Shown here: piece by piece, positions 1 through 9,569 of the stretch
Layout: every line of letters begins with the position of its first letter
Numbering within the stretch: the first letter of the stretch is position 1
Source: Lysobacterales bacterium
GTDB taxonomy: Bacteria; Pseudomonadota; Gammaproteobacteria; Xanthomonadales; Rhodanobacteraceae
Direction: 5' to 3'
Assembly: GCA_016707485.1 (NCBI GenBank)
Contig: JADJHN010000002.1
Coordinates: 372,001 to 436,000, forward strand
Length of the DNA stretch: 64,000 nucleotides
Notes under the pieces: generated by a model
What the model saw: the letters and a program-made list of their open reading frames with translations, nothing else
The model's database searches: none
Told to the model about the DNA's origin: nothing
Program-made: the position numbers and the translations under genes

Positions 1-161
1 TTGTTGCCGGCTGTCGGGCAATGGAAAACGGTGCTGCTGGTCGGAATGTGGGAACCGATCATCGGATAGGGATCGCTGTAGCAGATGTCGGCCTGACCGG
101 CATTTGCGACTACGCTGAAAGTCAGCGCCAGCACAGCAAGGCCACGGGTGGAATTGGTCAT
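1..161 (-). CDS. N-terminus of an unrecognised secreted protein (runs off the left edge)
   Basis: An open frame starts with ATG at 161 and runs leftwards out of the window, giving 53 residues with no stop. The first 24 or so residues form a clear Sec signal peptide: a short polar start with one Arg, a hydrophobic stretch (LAVLALTFSVV) and an Ala-rich cleavage region ending near GQA before DICYSDPY. An AAAGGA sequence lies about 13 bases upstream of the ATG. The visible mature part contains two Cys and no family I recognise. The frame is short, so the call rests on the signal peptide and the start site. Confidence 0.55.
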   Translation of the reverse strand, partial: MTNSTRGLAVLALTFSVVANAGQADICYSDPYPMIGSHIPTSSTVFHCPTAGN

Positions 162-310
162 CGAGCGGGAATCCTTTGGAATCAGGGGGGTGATGCGGGG
201 GCGCGCAGCTTAGGTGAACGCACATGAATTTGTCATCTACCACAACGACCAGGACATACGGCCGAATGTCGCGTAGCCGACCTTGGCGACTTCGGCAGCG
301 TGGGTGCGTG

Positions 311-592
311 GGTGCGCACGTGGGTGCCCTGCTTCGAAATCAGCATCAGCGCGTGCTGTTCGCCGATCTGCACGGCACCGACCAGCACGGTCTTGCCGTT
401 GGAGGCGAACAGCAGGATGTCGCTTTCGCCATCGGTGATCTGCACGTCGACCACGGCATCGTCCTCGTCCATGTAGATGACAATCTTTCCTTTCTGCAAC
501 GGCAGCAGATTGACGATCGGCTTGCCACGCGCGTTCGCACTGGCATCCGGCATCTAACAGACCTTGATCCAGTAGACGCGGCCGGTGCTGGC
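311..592 (-). pseudogene. Remnant of the DNA gyrase subunit A C-terminal domain
   Basis: Read on the minus strand, the sequence gives pieces typical of the GyrA beta-pinwheel: STGRVYWIKV, then a TAG stop at 554-556, then ARGKPIVNLLPL, DVQITDGESDILLFASNGK and LVGAVQIGEQHALMLIS. In intact GyrA these pieces are far apart. Here they are joined in frame with missing segments near 493 and 385, and the end is fused to unrelated sequence. With an internal stop and two deletions it cannot make a working pinwheel. The identification is from memory of GyrA sequences. The functional gyrA must be elsewhere, so this is a partial duplicate that has decayed. Confidence 0.65.
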
Positions 593-678
593 GTAATTGT
601 TCCTTTGTTGTGTAAGGTGCTGTCATGGCGAAGCGGTGAAGGGATCGAGGTGGTGCGTCGTGCTGGGGGCGATGCGAA

Positions 679-708
679 AAGCTCGCGCCTGAAGGCGCTC
701 CTACAAAA
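679..708. repeat. REP-like palindrome in a gene-free stretch
   Basis: The core GCGCC-TGAA-GGCGC at 685-698 is a 5-bp stem with a 4-base loop, flanked by CTC/CTCCTAC and A-runs. Read on the minus strand it gives the GTAGGAGCGCCTTCAGGCGC pattern common as a dispersed extragenic palindrome in xanthomonads and pseudomonads. It lies in a stretch (593-953) where I see no gene on either strand. A related core, GCGGC-TTCA-GCCGC, occurs at 19457-19470. Confidence 0.55.
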
Positions 709-953
709 ACAGATCGCTCGATTCCGGGCTTCCACCAGCGCGCGCTTCAGCAGCGCGATGAAGTTCGCTTGTGCTTGTGGTTGGTGCGGGTGGCGCTCAA
801 GTACGCCACAAAACCTGCACATCCCCGAGCTGGCCTATCAGCATTGCCAGGTTTCCCGTAGGCAACACGGATCCGGTGGCACAACCGCGCTCGATAAAAG
901 CTCTCGCAGGATAACGGCGTTCGATTGGGTGATTCCGGGTTCGATCCCTTCGC

Positions 954-1200
954 TCAACCGACGTTGACTCGCACCAGCGTCACGGTGTCGTTGCCGAAGA
1001 TACCGACCACCGTGACCGCCACGGCATGGTTATTCGAAATCCATCGCCCAGTAATCCATCCGGCCGGTCCACTGCTTGGTGACCACCTCGCGCTTGCCCT
1101 CAAACAGCAGGGGCACGTCTCCGGCAGCAGGCGGCCGGTCTGGATCAACGGGATCAGGTCGCGCGTGGTCGGCCCCCAACAGCGGCTTTACGGGATCCCG
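954..1200 (-). pseudogene. Frameshifted 3' remnant of an adenine-specific DNA methyltransferase-like gene
   Basis: Two minus-strand frames carry consecutive pieces of what looks like one C-terminus: PLLFEGKREVVTKQWTGRMD then YWAMDF in one frame, and VAVTVVGIFGNDTVTLVRVN in another, ending in a stop at 954. The pairing of an IDYWAVDF-like block with a VKVVDIFGNDT-like tail is what I remember from the C-terminal end of type III Mod-like methyltransferase/helicase proteins. At least one frameshift and a deletion near 1030 separate the pieces, and a further shift near 1115 is likely. No methyltransferase catalytic motif is present. Treat the family name as tentative. Confidence 0.42.
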
Positions 1201-1292
1201 GCGTGCGTGTGTTGTCATGACGACATCGGTTGTTGTTCGAATGACAACGCATTGCAAGGCCCCTTCCCGACTGTATTTCACATTGCCCCATG

Positions 1293-1321
1293 AAAAAGCC
1301 CCGCATCGCTGCGGGGCTTTT
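1293..1321 (-). terminator. Rho-independent terminator of groES-groEL
   Basis: A stem AAAAGCCCCGC / GCGGGGCTTTT with a short loop lies 66 bases past the groEL stop. On the minus strand the hairpin is followed by a run of five T, as expected for intrinsic termination. Confidence 0.9.
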
Positions 1322-1386
1322 CGTTGTTGCTGATCCTTCGACTTCGCGCCTGTGGCGTTGCGCTCAGGACGAACGGTGGGGCGCTC

Positions 1387-3051
<1,665 letters not shown>

Positions 3052-3064
3052 TTTGTGAAGCTCC

Positions 3065-3182
3065 GGGAATAGGGAATGGGGAATCGAGAATGGGTAAAGC
3101 AGGGGGTTGCGGAATCGGATTTCGGAGTGGAATCGGAGCGTGCTGCTCTTACGGTTCCCTACTCCCTATTCCCGATTCCCGG
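3065..3182. repeat. Inverted GGGAAT array pair between groES and groEL
   Basis: The left arm (3065-3094) is a run of GGGAAT-type units separated by 1-2 bases. The right arm (3155-3182) is its complement (ATTCCC units). About 60 unrelated bases lie between them. The whole fills the groES-groEL spacer, ending 4 bases from the groES stop. The same type of array occurs at 11752, 12159, 17973, 18103 and 19414. Confidence 0.85.
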
Positions 3183-3186
3183 CCCC

Positions 3187-3474
3187 TCACTCAATCACCG
3201 CGACGATGTCTTCTTCGCGCATGACCAGCAGTTCTTCGCCGTCGACCTTGACCTCGGTGCCCGAGTACTTGCCGAACAGGACCTTGTCGCCGACCTTGAC
3301 CGCGATCGGGCGAACCTTGCCGTCTTCGAGGATCTTGCCGGTGCCGGCGGCGACGACCAAGCCGCGAATCGGCTTCTCGGCGGCCGAGTCCGGGATCACG
3401 ATGCCACCGGTGGAAATCTTCTCTTCTTCCAGACGCTTGAGGATGACGCGATCGTGCAGCGGGCGAAGTGCCAT
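3187..3474 (-). CDS. groS: Co-chaperonin GroES (Hsp10)
   Basis: A 95-residue Cpn10 that caps the GroEL ring as a heptamer. The start MALRPLHDRVILKRLEEE, the mobile-loop region with TGGIVIP near residue 25, and the ending LVMREEDIVAVIE match the family over its whole length. First gene of the groES-groEL operon. The CIRCE operator lies 50-76 bases upstream of the start codon. Confidence 0.99.
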   Translation of the reverse strand: MALRPLHDRVILKRLEEEKISTGGIVIPDSAAEKPIRGLVVAAGTGKILEDGKVRPIAVKVGDKVLFGKYSGTEVKVDGEELLVMREEDIVAVIE

Positions 3475-3523
3475 GGTTTTGATTCCTTCAACTGGTTGAT
3501 TGGATTGAATTTATGTCGGGCTG

Positions 3524-3550
3524 TTAGCACTCTGCCCGAACGAGTGCCAA
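3524..3550 (-). promoter_or_regulatory. CIRCE operator (HrcA site) for groES-groEL
   Basis: TTAGCACTC, a 9-base spacer, then GAGTGCCAA: the CIRCE consensus (TTAGCACTC-N9-GAGTGCTAA) with one mismatch. CIRCE is bound by the HrcA repressor, which loses activity on heat shock. A -10-like TAGAAT on the minus strand (3550-3555) abuts the element, so bound HrcA would cover the promoter and start region. I see no obvious sigma32 promoter. Confidence 0.93.
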
Positions 3551-3749
3551 TTCTACTCGCGTAAAAATGCCTGCGGAAGTCCCCAGGCAGCCGGTCAGGC
3601 CATGTCGCTACGGCGATTTGCAGGCTTGCCGGAAAGGACCGGCAAGCTGCCAGGTTTGGCGTGCCCCGAACATGGGGCTGCGGCAATTCGTTTCAATGGC
3701 CCGGGGTCAGCACGGCGCAGTGCAACATTCTTTTGTAATGCGGCTTGCC

Positions 3750-3755
3750 TATAAT
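3750..3755 (+). promoter_or_regulatory. Probable -10 element ahead of the endonuclease gene
   Basis: A perfect TATAAT lies 50 bases before the ATG at 3806. No good -35 is visible at 16-18 bases, so this is only a candidate. Confidence 0.4.
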
Positions 3756-3805
3756 CGGCGGTCGCGCGCGCCCTGCCCTCGGGTGTGCCCACCAAGGGAA
3801 CCCCC

Positions 3806-6046
3806 ATGAACTTCATGCAAGGCGCACGTTGCGCCACCGCGATTCTTTTTGCCGCTTTTCTGGGCAGCGCAAGCGCCCAGGTCGTGTCCCTGGTCGGCGG
3901 CACGGCCGTGCAGGATTTCGACAGCCTGGCCAGCTCGGCCACCAGTTCGGCCTTGCCGGCGGGCTGGCATCTGGCGGAAACCGACACCAATGCCAACACC
4001 GAATATCGTGCCGGCGATGGCACAGCAATTTCCGGCGACACCTACAGCTTTGGAACCGGCACGAGCAGCGAACGCGCGCTCGGCACCTTGCTTTCCGGCT
4101 CGCTGACCTCGCGGATCGGCGCGCAGTTGCGCAATGACAGCGGCCAGGCGCTGAGCGAAATCGCCGTGGCCTATAGCGGCGAACAGTGGCGGCTGGGAAC
4201 CGCGGGCCGTGCCGACAGCCTCAAGTTCGAGTACAGCGCCAATGCGACATCGTTGACCGATGCCGCGGCAACCTGGGTCGCGGTCAGTGCGCTGGATCTG
4301 GTCGCCCCGGTCACGACCGGAACTCCCGGTGCGCTGGATGGCAATGCCGCCGCCAATCGGGTCGCGGTCAGCGCTTCGATCAGCGGCCTCAATCTTGCCG
4401 CCAATGGCACGCTCTGGGTGCGCTGGACCGATATCAATGCCAGCAGCAATGACGACGGCTTGGCCATCGACAACATCAGTTTTGCCGTGGCCGGTGATCC
4501 GCCGGTCGATGTGCCGCCAACCGTGGTCTCGATGACGCCGGCCAACAACGCCGTCGATGTCGCCCTGGGCGCAACCCTCAGCGTGGTGTTCAGTGAAGCG
4601 GTCAGCCTGGATGATCCGTGGACCACGCTCAGCTGCAGCACTTCCGGCAGCCACGCCGTCACCCTCGGCGGTGGCCCGACCAGCTATACGCTGACGCCAT
4701 CACCCGCCTTTGCCGGCAATGAATCCTGCACCTGGACCATCCTCGCCAGCGGCGTAAGCGATCTGGACGGGGCAGCGGATGCGCTGGCCGCCGACGTCAC
4801 GGTGATGTTCACCACCCTCGATCCAGGCAGCATCCCGGCGCCCACGGTGATTTCGACCTTGCCTGCCGACGGCGCGAGCCACGTGCCGCTGGCCAGCGAT
4901 GTGCGCGTCAACTTCAGCGAAATCGTGACGACGACGCCGGGCGCATTTGCCCTGTCGTGCAATGCAACCCCGATCAACCTGACCGAAACCGGCAGCGGCA
5001 ACACCCGCACGCTGACCCCGGCTACGGTGCTGCCGGCCAGCGCGAGCTGCGAATTCACCATCGATGCGGCGCATGTGCGCAATGCCAGCGACATCGCCAT
5101 GGAGCAGTCGCTGGTCATCCATTTCACGGTCAGCGATGGCTCGACCAGCGGCTATTACTCCTCGGTCAACACCAGCAGCCCCGGACAACTGCGTTGCAGC
5201 CTGCATCTGCTGATCCGCGGCCACACCGCCTATCCGTACAGCGGCTCGGGCACGAATACCTGGACGATCCTCGAAACCGCACAGGCGGTACCCGGCAATC
5301 CCGGCAAGATTCTCGATGTCTACAAGAACCGTCTGTACAACGCCGTCAGCGATCGCGCCGGCACTGGCGGCGGGGTCACCTACAACCGCGAGCACACCTG
5401 GCCGAACTCGCTGGGCTTTCCGAGCACGACCGGCAACCTCGGCCTGCCGAACGCGCCCTATACCGATACGCACATGCTCTGGTTGTCGGACACCGGCTAC
5501 AACTCCGATCGCGGGAACAAGCCGTACGCAAACTGCGCGAGCGGTTGTGGTGAGCGCGTCACCGAAGTCAACGGCGGCGTCGGCGGCGGCAGCGGCACCT
5601 ACCCGGGCAACTCGAACTGGGTCAACAGCAACTCGTTTGAAACCTGGAATCACCGCAAGGGTGAAATGGCCCGCGCCATCTTCTACATGGCGATCCGTTA
5701 CGAAGGCGGCACCGATCCGACCAGCGGCCAGACCGAGCCGAACCTCGAACTGACCGACAACCGCAGCCTGATCGTCGGCACCAGCAACTACAACGCGCCG
5801 GCCTACATGGGCCTGCTCAGCGATCTGCTCGCCTGGAGCGCCGGCGATCCGCCGGATGCCGAGGAAGTCGCCCGCAATGACGCGATCCAGATTTTCCAGG
5901 GCAACCGCAATCCGTTCGTCGATCACCCCGAATGGATTTCCGCCGCCTTGTTCCAGTCCAGCAATCCGGCCACCTGCGAACCGCTCGGCAACGATGTGAT
6001 TTTTGTCGACGGGTTTGAAGCGGCAGCGTCGCCTACCGTGCATTGA
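3806..6046 (+). CDS. Secreted endonuclease I family protein with Ig-like domains and IFVDGFE C-terminus
   Basis: A 746-residue secreted nuclease. Residues 1-24 are a signal peptide ending ASA-QVV. Then comes a long beta-rich region, two Big_5-type Ig-like domains (starting near 236 with PPTVVSMTPANNAVDV and near 344 with PAPTVISTLPADGASHV), and the endonuclease I domain at about 450-728 with YNREHTWPNS near 527, the His-containing active-site block of this family (non-specific DNA/RNA cutting, Mg-dependent). The tail reads NDVIFVDGFEAA, a motif seen in three other secreted proteins here. An upstream GTG at 3785 is possible, but the ATG at 3806 has AAGGGAA at good spacing and leads straight into the signal peptide. 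Likely role: extracellular nucleic-acid digestion; the substrate is inferred from the family. Confidence 0.88.
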   Translation: MNFMQGARCATAILFAAFLGSASAQVVSLVGGTAVQDFDSLASSATSSALPAGWHLAETDTNANTEYRAGDGTAISGDTYSFGTGTSSERALGTLLSGSLTSRIGAQLRNDSGQALSEIAVAYSGEQWRLGTAGRADSLKFEYSANATSLTDAAATWVAVSALDLVAPVTTGTPGALDGNAAANRVAVSASISGLNLAANGTLWVRWTDINASSNDDGLAIDNISFAVAGDPPVDVPPTVVSMTPANNAVDVALGATLSVVFSEAVSLDDPWTTLSCSTSGSHAVTLGGGPTSYTLTPSPAFAGNESCTWTILASGVSDLDGAADALAADVTVMFTTLDPGSIPAPTVISTLPADGASHVPLASDVRVNFSEIVTTTPGAFALSCNATPINLTETGSGNTRTLTPATVLPASASCEFTIDAAHVRNASDIAMEQSLVIHFTVSDGSTSGYYSSVNTSSPGQLRCSLHLLIRGHTAYPYSGSGTNTWTILETAQAVPGNPGKILDVYKNRLYNAVSDRAGTGGGVTYNREHTWPNSLGFPSTTGNLGLPNAPYTDTHMLWLSDTGYNSDRGNKPYANCASGCGERVTEVNGGVGGGSGTYPGNSNWVNSNSFETWNHRKGEMARAIFYMAIRYEGGTDPTSGQTEPNLELTDNRSLIVGTSNYNAPAYMGLLSDLLAWSAGDPPDAEEVARNDAIQIFQGNRNPFVDHPEWISAALFQSSNPATCEPLGNDVIFVDGFEAAASPTVH

Positions 6047-6065
6047 TTGGCGTCGGATGGTGCTC

Positions 6066-6101
6066 GAAGGTGATCGCACGTCGGCGCGCGATCACCTTCT
6101 T
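6066..6101 (+). terminator. Strong hairpin after the endonuclease gene
   Basis: GAAGGTGATCGC and GCGATCACCTTC form a 12-bp perfect stem around a 10-base loop, 20 bases past the stop codon. It is followed only by TTCG rather than a long T-run, so it may be a weak or Rho-assisted terminator. Confidence 0.65.
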
Positions 6102-6283
6102 CGATCCGGGGCAAACGTATCTCGCTGTTGCAGGCGAGGCCTTCCGGCCCGATGTTTTTGCGGGTGTCGGGAAAACGCATCGTGGCTAGAGCCAATATCT
6201 GCGTGAGAAGCGGCGCAGAATCACTTCAACCGGGGATGCTGGCTGAAGGCGGTTTTGATGAGCGCAGCAAGAGGAAACTTTCC

Positions 6284-6604
6284 ATGTCCCTGCTGATTGT
6301 CCATTGCAGTTGCGCCGCCGATGGCAGTGCCGAAGGCATTGCCAAGGCACTGGTCGAGGAACATCTGGCGGCCTGCGTTTCGTTGCTGCCGGGCGTGCGC
6401 TCCACGTTTCGCTGGAAGGGTGAAATCCACGCCGATGATGAAGTGCTGATGCTGATCAAGACCACGCGCGAACGCTATCCGGCGCTCGCGGCGCGCCTGC
6501 TCGAACTGCATCCATATGAACTGCCGGAGATAATTGCGGTCGATGTCAGCGCTGCCCACGCGCCGTATGCGGCCTGGGTCGAACACGAGGTCGGAGTATC
6601 CTGA
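6284..6604 (+). CDS. cutA: Divalent-cation tolerance protein CutA
   Basis: A 106-residue CutA1 family protein, usually a trimer with a PII-like fold, named for copper tolerance though its exact role is debated. The family blocks are present: EHLAACVSLLPGVRSTFRWKG, then ADDEVLMLIKTT and HPYELPEI. The ATG at 6284 was chosen because it follows AGAGGAAAC at 7 bases and matches the family start (MSLLIVHCS). It is the first gene of cutA-dsbD-tlpA. Confidence 0.95.
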   Translation: MSLLIVHCSCAADGSAEGIAKALVEEHLAACVSLLPGVRSTFRWKGEIHADDEVLMLIKTTRERYPALAARLLELHPYELPEIIAVDVSAAHAPYAAWVEHEVGVS

Positions 6605-6655
6605 TGCATCCTGCATCGGCTCGCCGATCGTGAACCCGCATTCCGGAGTGTCGCC

Positions 6656-8887
6656 TTGTTCCGCTACCTGCTGCTTGTCCTGCTTGCCCCTTTCGTCCTT
6701 GCCAGCGCTGCCCACGCGCAGGAACAGGATGGTTTGCTGCCGGTCGAGCAAGCGTTTGTGTTCAAGGCCGAGCTGGTCGGAGCGGATCGCATTGCCCTCG
6801 ACTGGACGATCGCCAAGGACTATTACCTCTACAAGGGTCGCATCAAGGCCAAGACCAGCCAGCCCGGCTTGACTCTGGGCAATCTCGATCTGCCGCCCGG
6901 CATCGAGCAGCACGACGAGTTTTTCGGTGATGTCGAGATCTATCACGACGCAATCCAGGCCAGCCTGCCGTTCACCCTGAGCGACGCCAGTGCGACCAGC
7001 ATCGACCTCACCATCACCGTGCAGGGTTGTCACGAAACCGAACCGAAGATCTGCTATCCGCCGCACCCGGTGAAACTCTCGCTGCCGCGCGACCTCGCCG
7101 CCAATGCCGAAGCCGCCAGCCCGCTCGCGTTCAAGCTGGGCGGGGGCAGCGTGCTGGGGTCCAACGCCGAGTCCTTCGATGCCGACGAAACCCTGCCGCC
7201 CGAACAGGCGTTCGTGTTCGAGGCCATCGAACTGAGTCCGACCGAAGTGCTCGCGCGCTGGAGCATGCCGAAGGGTTACTACCTGTATCGCGATCGCAGC
7301 GAATTGAGCGTCGTGCAGGGTCGTGATGTCGAGGCCGGCGCGGCGCAATGGCCGCAAGGCGTCGATCACACCGACGAGCATTTCGGCACGGTGGAAGTCT
7401 TCTACAACCAGGTCGAAGTGCCGGTCAGCCTGCGTCGCGCCGATGGCCGGGCGCAAACGATCCAGTTGCAGGGCGAGTTCCAGGGTTGCAAGGAAAACGG
7501 CATCTGCTATCCGGTCATGCAGCGCACCGTTGCCGTGGATCTGGATCCCGCCAGCCCCGAAGAACTCGCGGCGGCGGCCAAGTCCTTTGTGCCGGCAACG
7601 AAATCGACGCCCGCTTCGAGCACTCTGGATGCGTCCTCACAAAACGCATTGCGCTCGTTACCGCCGGCAACCACTTCGCTCGGCATCCTCGCCGCGCTGT
7701 TGTTTGCCTTCCTCGGCGGCATCATCCTCAACCTGATGCCGTGCGTGCTGCCGGTGCTTTCCTTCAAGGTGATCGGCCTCGCCCAGAGTGGCGAGAGCCT
7801 GGCCAAGGCGCGCAGCCATGCGCTCTGGTACACCAGCGGCGTGCTGGTTTCGTTTGCGGCGGTCGGCTTGCTGGTGATTGCCCTGCGTGCGGCAGGTCAG
7901 GCGTTGGGCTGGGGCTTCCAGTTGCAGCAACCGGGCTTTGTCGCCTTCCTTGTCTATGTGTTGCTGGCGGTGGGCCTGAGCCTGTCGGGCGTATTCACCA
8001 TTGGCGCGCGTTTCGCCGGCACCGGCCAGGGTCTCGCCGCACGATCGGGACCGGCCGGCGATTTCTTCACCGGCGTGCTGGCCTGCATTGTCGCCAGTCC
8101 GTGCACGGCCCCGTTCATGGGGCCGGCACTGGCATTTGCCTTTGCTTCCTCGTCGATCGTGGCCTTGCTGATCTTCCTGGCGCTGGGCCTCGGTTTGGCC
8201 TTGCCGTTCCTGCTGGTCGGCTTTGTCCCGGCGCTGGCCTCGCGTCTGCCCAAGCCCGGTGCCTGGATGGAAACCCTCAAGCAGGTGCTGGCCTTCCCGA
8301 TGTATCTGACCGCCGTCTGGCTGGTCTGGGTACTCGGCAAGCAACGCGGCGTCGATGCGATTGGTTACGTCTTGATTGGCGCAGTCGTGCTTGCGCTGGC
8401 GCTGTGGTGGATGGAGCACGCGCGGGCCCGGCAAAAACCGCTGGGACGAGCATTTGCGATCGTCTTGATGTTCGCCTCGCTGGTGCCGATCTGGATGATT
8501 GCGCGGCTCGGTCCAGCCGCTCACGCAGTCAACGAAGCGGACTCGGCGGTTGCCTACTCCAGCGCCAAGCTGGCCAGCTTGCGTGACGAAGGCCGCACGG
8601 TGTTCGTCAACATGACGGCCGACTGGTGCGTGACCTGCAAGGCGAACGAAAAGGCCGTGCTCGCCAGCGCGCATTTTGCCGATCTGCTCAAACAGGCCAA
8701 TGCCGTCTACATGAAAGGCGACTGGACCAATGTCGATCCGGAAATCACCGCGTTCCTGCAGGCTCATGGCGCGGTCGGCGTGCCGCTGTATGTCGTGTTC
8801 CGTGGCAATCAAGGAAACGGCCAGGTGTTGCCGACGGTACTGACCTCGGGCATCGTCGCGGATGCGCTCGCGCCGCGCGCACCGTGA
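6656..8887 (+). CDS. dsbD: Thiol:disulfide interchange protein DsbD with duplicated N-terminal domain
   Basis: A 743-residue inner-membrane protein that passes electrons from cytosolic thioredoxin to periplasmic acceptors such as DsbC and TlpA-like proteins. Start is TTG with GGAG upstream, giving a signal peptide (LLLVLLAPFVLASAAHA). Two DsbD-alpha domains follow in tandem (about 25-150 and 178-305), each with its own Cys pair: QGCHETEPKICYPP and QGCKENGICYPV. The membrane domain (about 340-610) has the paired cysteines in LMPCVLPVLSF and ASPCTAPFMG. The C-terminal thioredoxin domain has WCVTCK near 656-660. E. coli DsbD has only one alpha domain. The next gene, a TlpA-like thioredoxin, is a likely electron acceptor. 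Confidence 0.96.
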   Translation: MFRYLLLVLLAPFVLASAAHAQEQDGLLPVEQAFVFKAELVGADRIALDWTIAKDYYLYKGRIKAKTSQPGLTLGNLDLPPGIEQHDEFFGDVEIYHDAIQASLPFTLSDASATSIDLTITVQGCHETEPKICYPPHPVKLSLPRDLAANAEAASPLAFKLGGGSVLGSNAESFDADETLPPEQAFVFEAIELSPTEVLARWSMPKGYYLYRDRSELSVVQGRDVEAGAAQWPQGVDHTDEHFGTVEVFYNQVEVPVSLRRADGRAQTIQLQGEFQGCKENGICYPVMQRTVAVDLDPASPEELAAAAKSFVPATKSTPASSTLDASSQNALRSLPPATTSLGILAALLFAFLGGIILNLMPCVLPVLSFKVIGLAQSGESLAKARSHALWYTSGVLVSFAAVGLLVIALRAAGQALGWGFQLQQPGFVAFLVYVLLAVGLSLSGVFTIGARFAGTGQGLAARSGPAGDFFTGVLACIVASPCTAPFMGPALAFAFASSSIVALLIFLALGLGLALPFLLVGFVPALASRLPKPGAWMETLKQVLAFPMYLTAVWLVWVLGKQRGVDAIGYVLIGAVVLALALWWMEHARARQKPLGRAFAIVLMFASLVPIWMIARLGPAAHAVNEADSAVAYSSAKLASLRDEGRTVFVNMTADWCVTCKANEKAVLASAHFADLLKQANAVYMKGDWTNVDPEITAFLQAHGAVGVPLYVVFRGNQGNGQVLPTVLTSGIVADALAPRAP

Positions 8888-8922
8888 CGCGCGCGCAAGC
8901 CGCCCACTGACATCCCCCAAGC

Positions 8923-9477
8923 ATGTTCAATCGAACCAACCTGCTGATCGTTGCCCTGGCCATTGCCAGCGCCTGTCTCGGCCTCGCTCTCGGCGCGCTG
9001 CTGCGACCGGCGCCACCTGCGCAGGCCAGCGTTGCCATGGCCAGTGCCGTGACGCCTGGCGAGAAGGTCGATGGCATCAGCCTCGCCGACGTCGATGGCA
9101 AACCGCGCTCGCTTGCGGAATGGAACGGCAAGCTCGTCGTGCTCAACTTCTGGGCGAGCTGGTGCGGACCGTGTCGCGAGGAAATGCCGATGCTCGATCG
9201 AGCCCATGCAAGGTACGCTGCCCGCGGCGTCGAGGTGGTCGGTGTTGCGTACGAGGAAGCGGCCGATGCGCTCGACTTCCTCAAGCAAAACCCGGTCAGC
9301 TACCCGATCCTGATCAATGCGCCGGACGATGCCATCGATGCTTCACTGCGCCTTGGCAATACGCAAAGCGTGCTGCCCTACACGGCCTTGATCAGCCGCG
9401 ACGGCCACCTGCTCAAGGTGCGCGTCGGCAATTTCAGCGAAGCGGCATTCGAGGAATGGATCGCACCGTATCTCTGA
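8923..9477 (+). CDS. TlpA/ResA-type membrane-anchored periplasmic thioredoxin
   Basis: A 184-residue protein with an N-terminal membrane anchor or signal (residues 7-27), a Pro/Ala-rich linker, and a thioredoxin-like domain with NFWASWCGPCREEMP, the WCGPC active site near 81-85. The AhpC/TSA-Redoxin layout and the cis-Pro region (SVLPYTALI) fit the TlpA/ResA/DsbE group, which reduce disulfides in the periplasm, for example in cytochrome c maturation. It lies 35 bases downstream of dsbD, its probable reductant. Confidence 0.93.
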   Translation: MFNRTNLLIVALAIASACLGLALGALLRPAPPAQASVAMASAVTPGEKVDGISLADVDGKPRSLAEWNGKLVVLNFWASWCGPCREEMPMLDRAHARYAARGVEVVGVAYEEAADALDFLKQNPVSYPILINAPDDAIDASLRLGNTQSVLPYTALISRDGHLLKVRVGNFSEAAFEEWIAPYL

Positions 9478-9569
9478 AACCGTGTGCGTCGGCTATGCTG
9501 GACAGCCGCCGCTTGTAGTCGGCGCCGCAACATCCCTCCACCGAAATCCGGAAAACCGAGGAACCCGCC

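Noticed and set aside
21..227. A 68-codon plus-strand frame at the left edge
   Set aside because: The opposite strand has a start with a signal peptide; the plus-strand frame has no features.
925..965. A tRNA T-arm-like sequence (GGGTTCGATCCC)
   Set aside because: No acceptor, D-arm or anticodon stem can be built around it, and the stem is imperfect. At best a decayed fragment.
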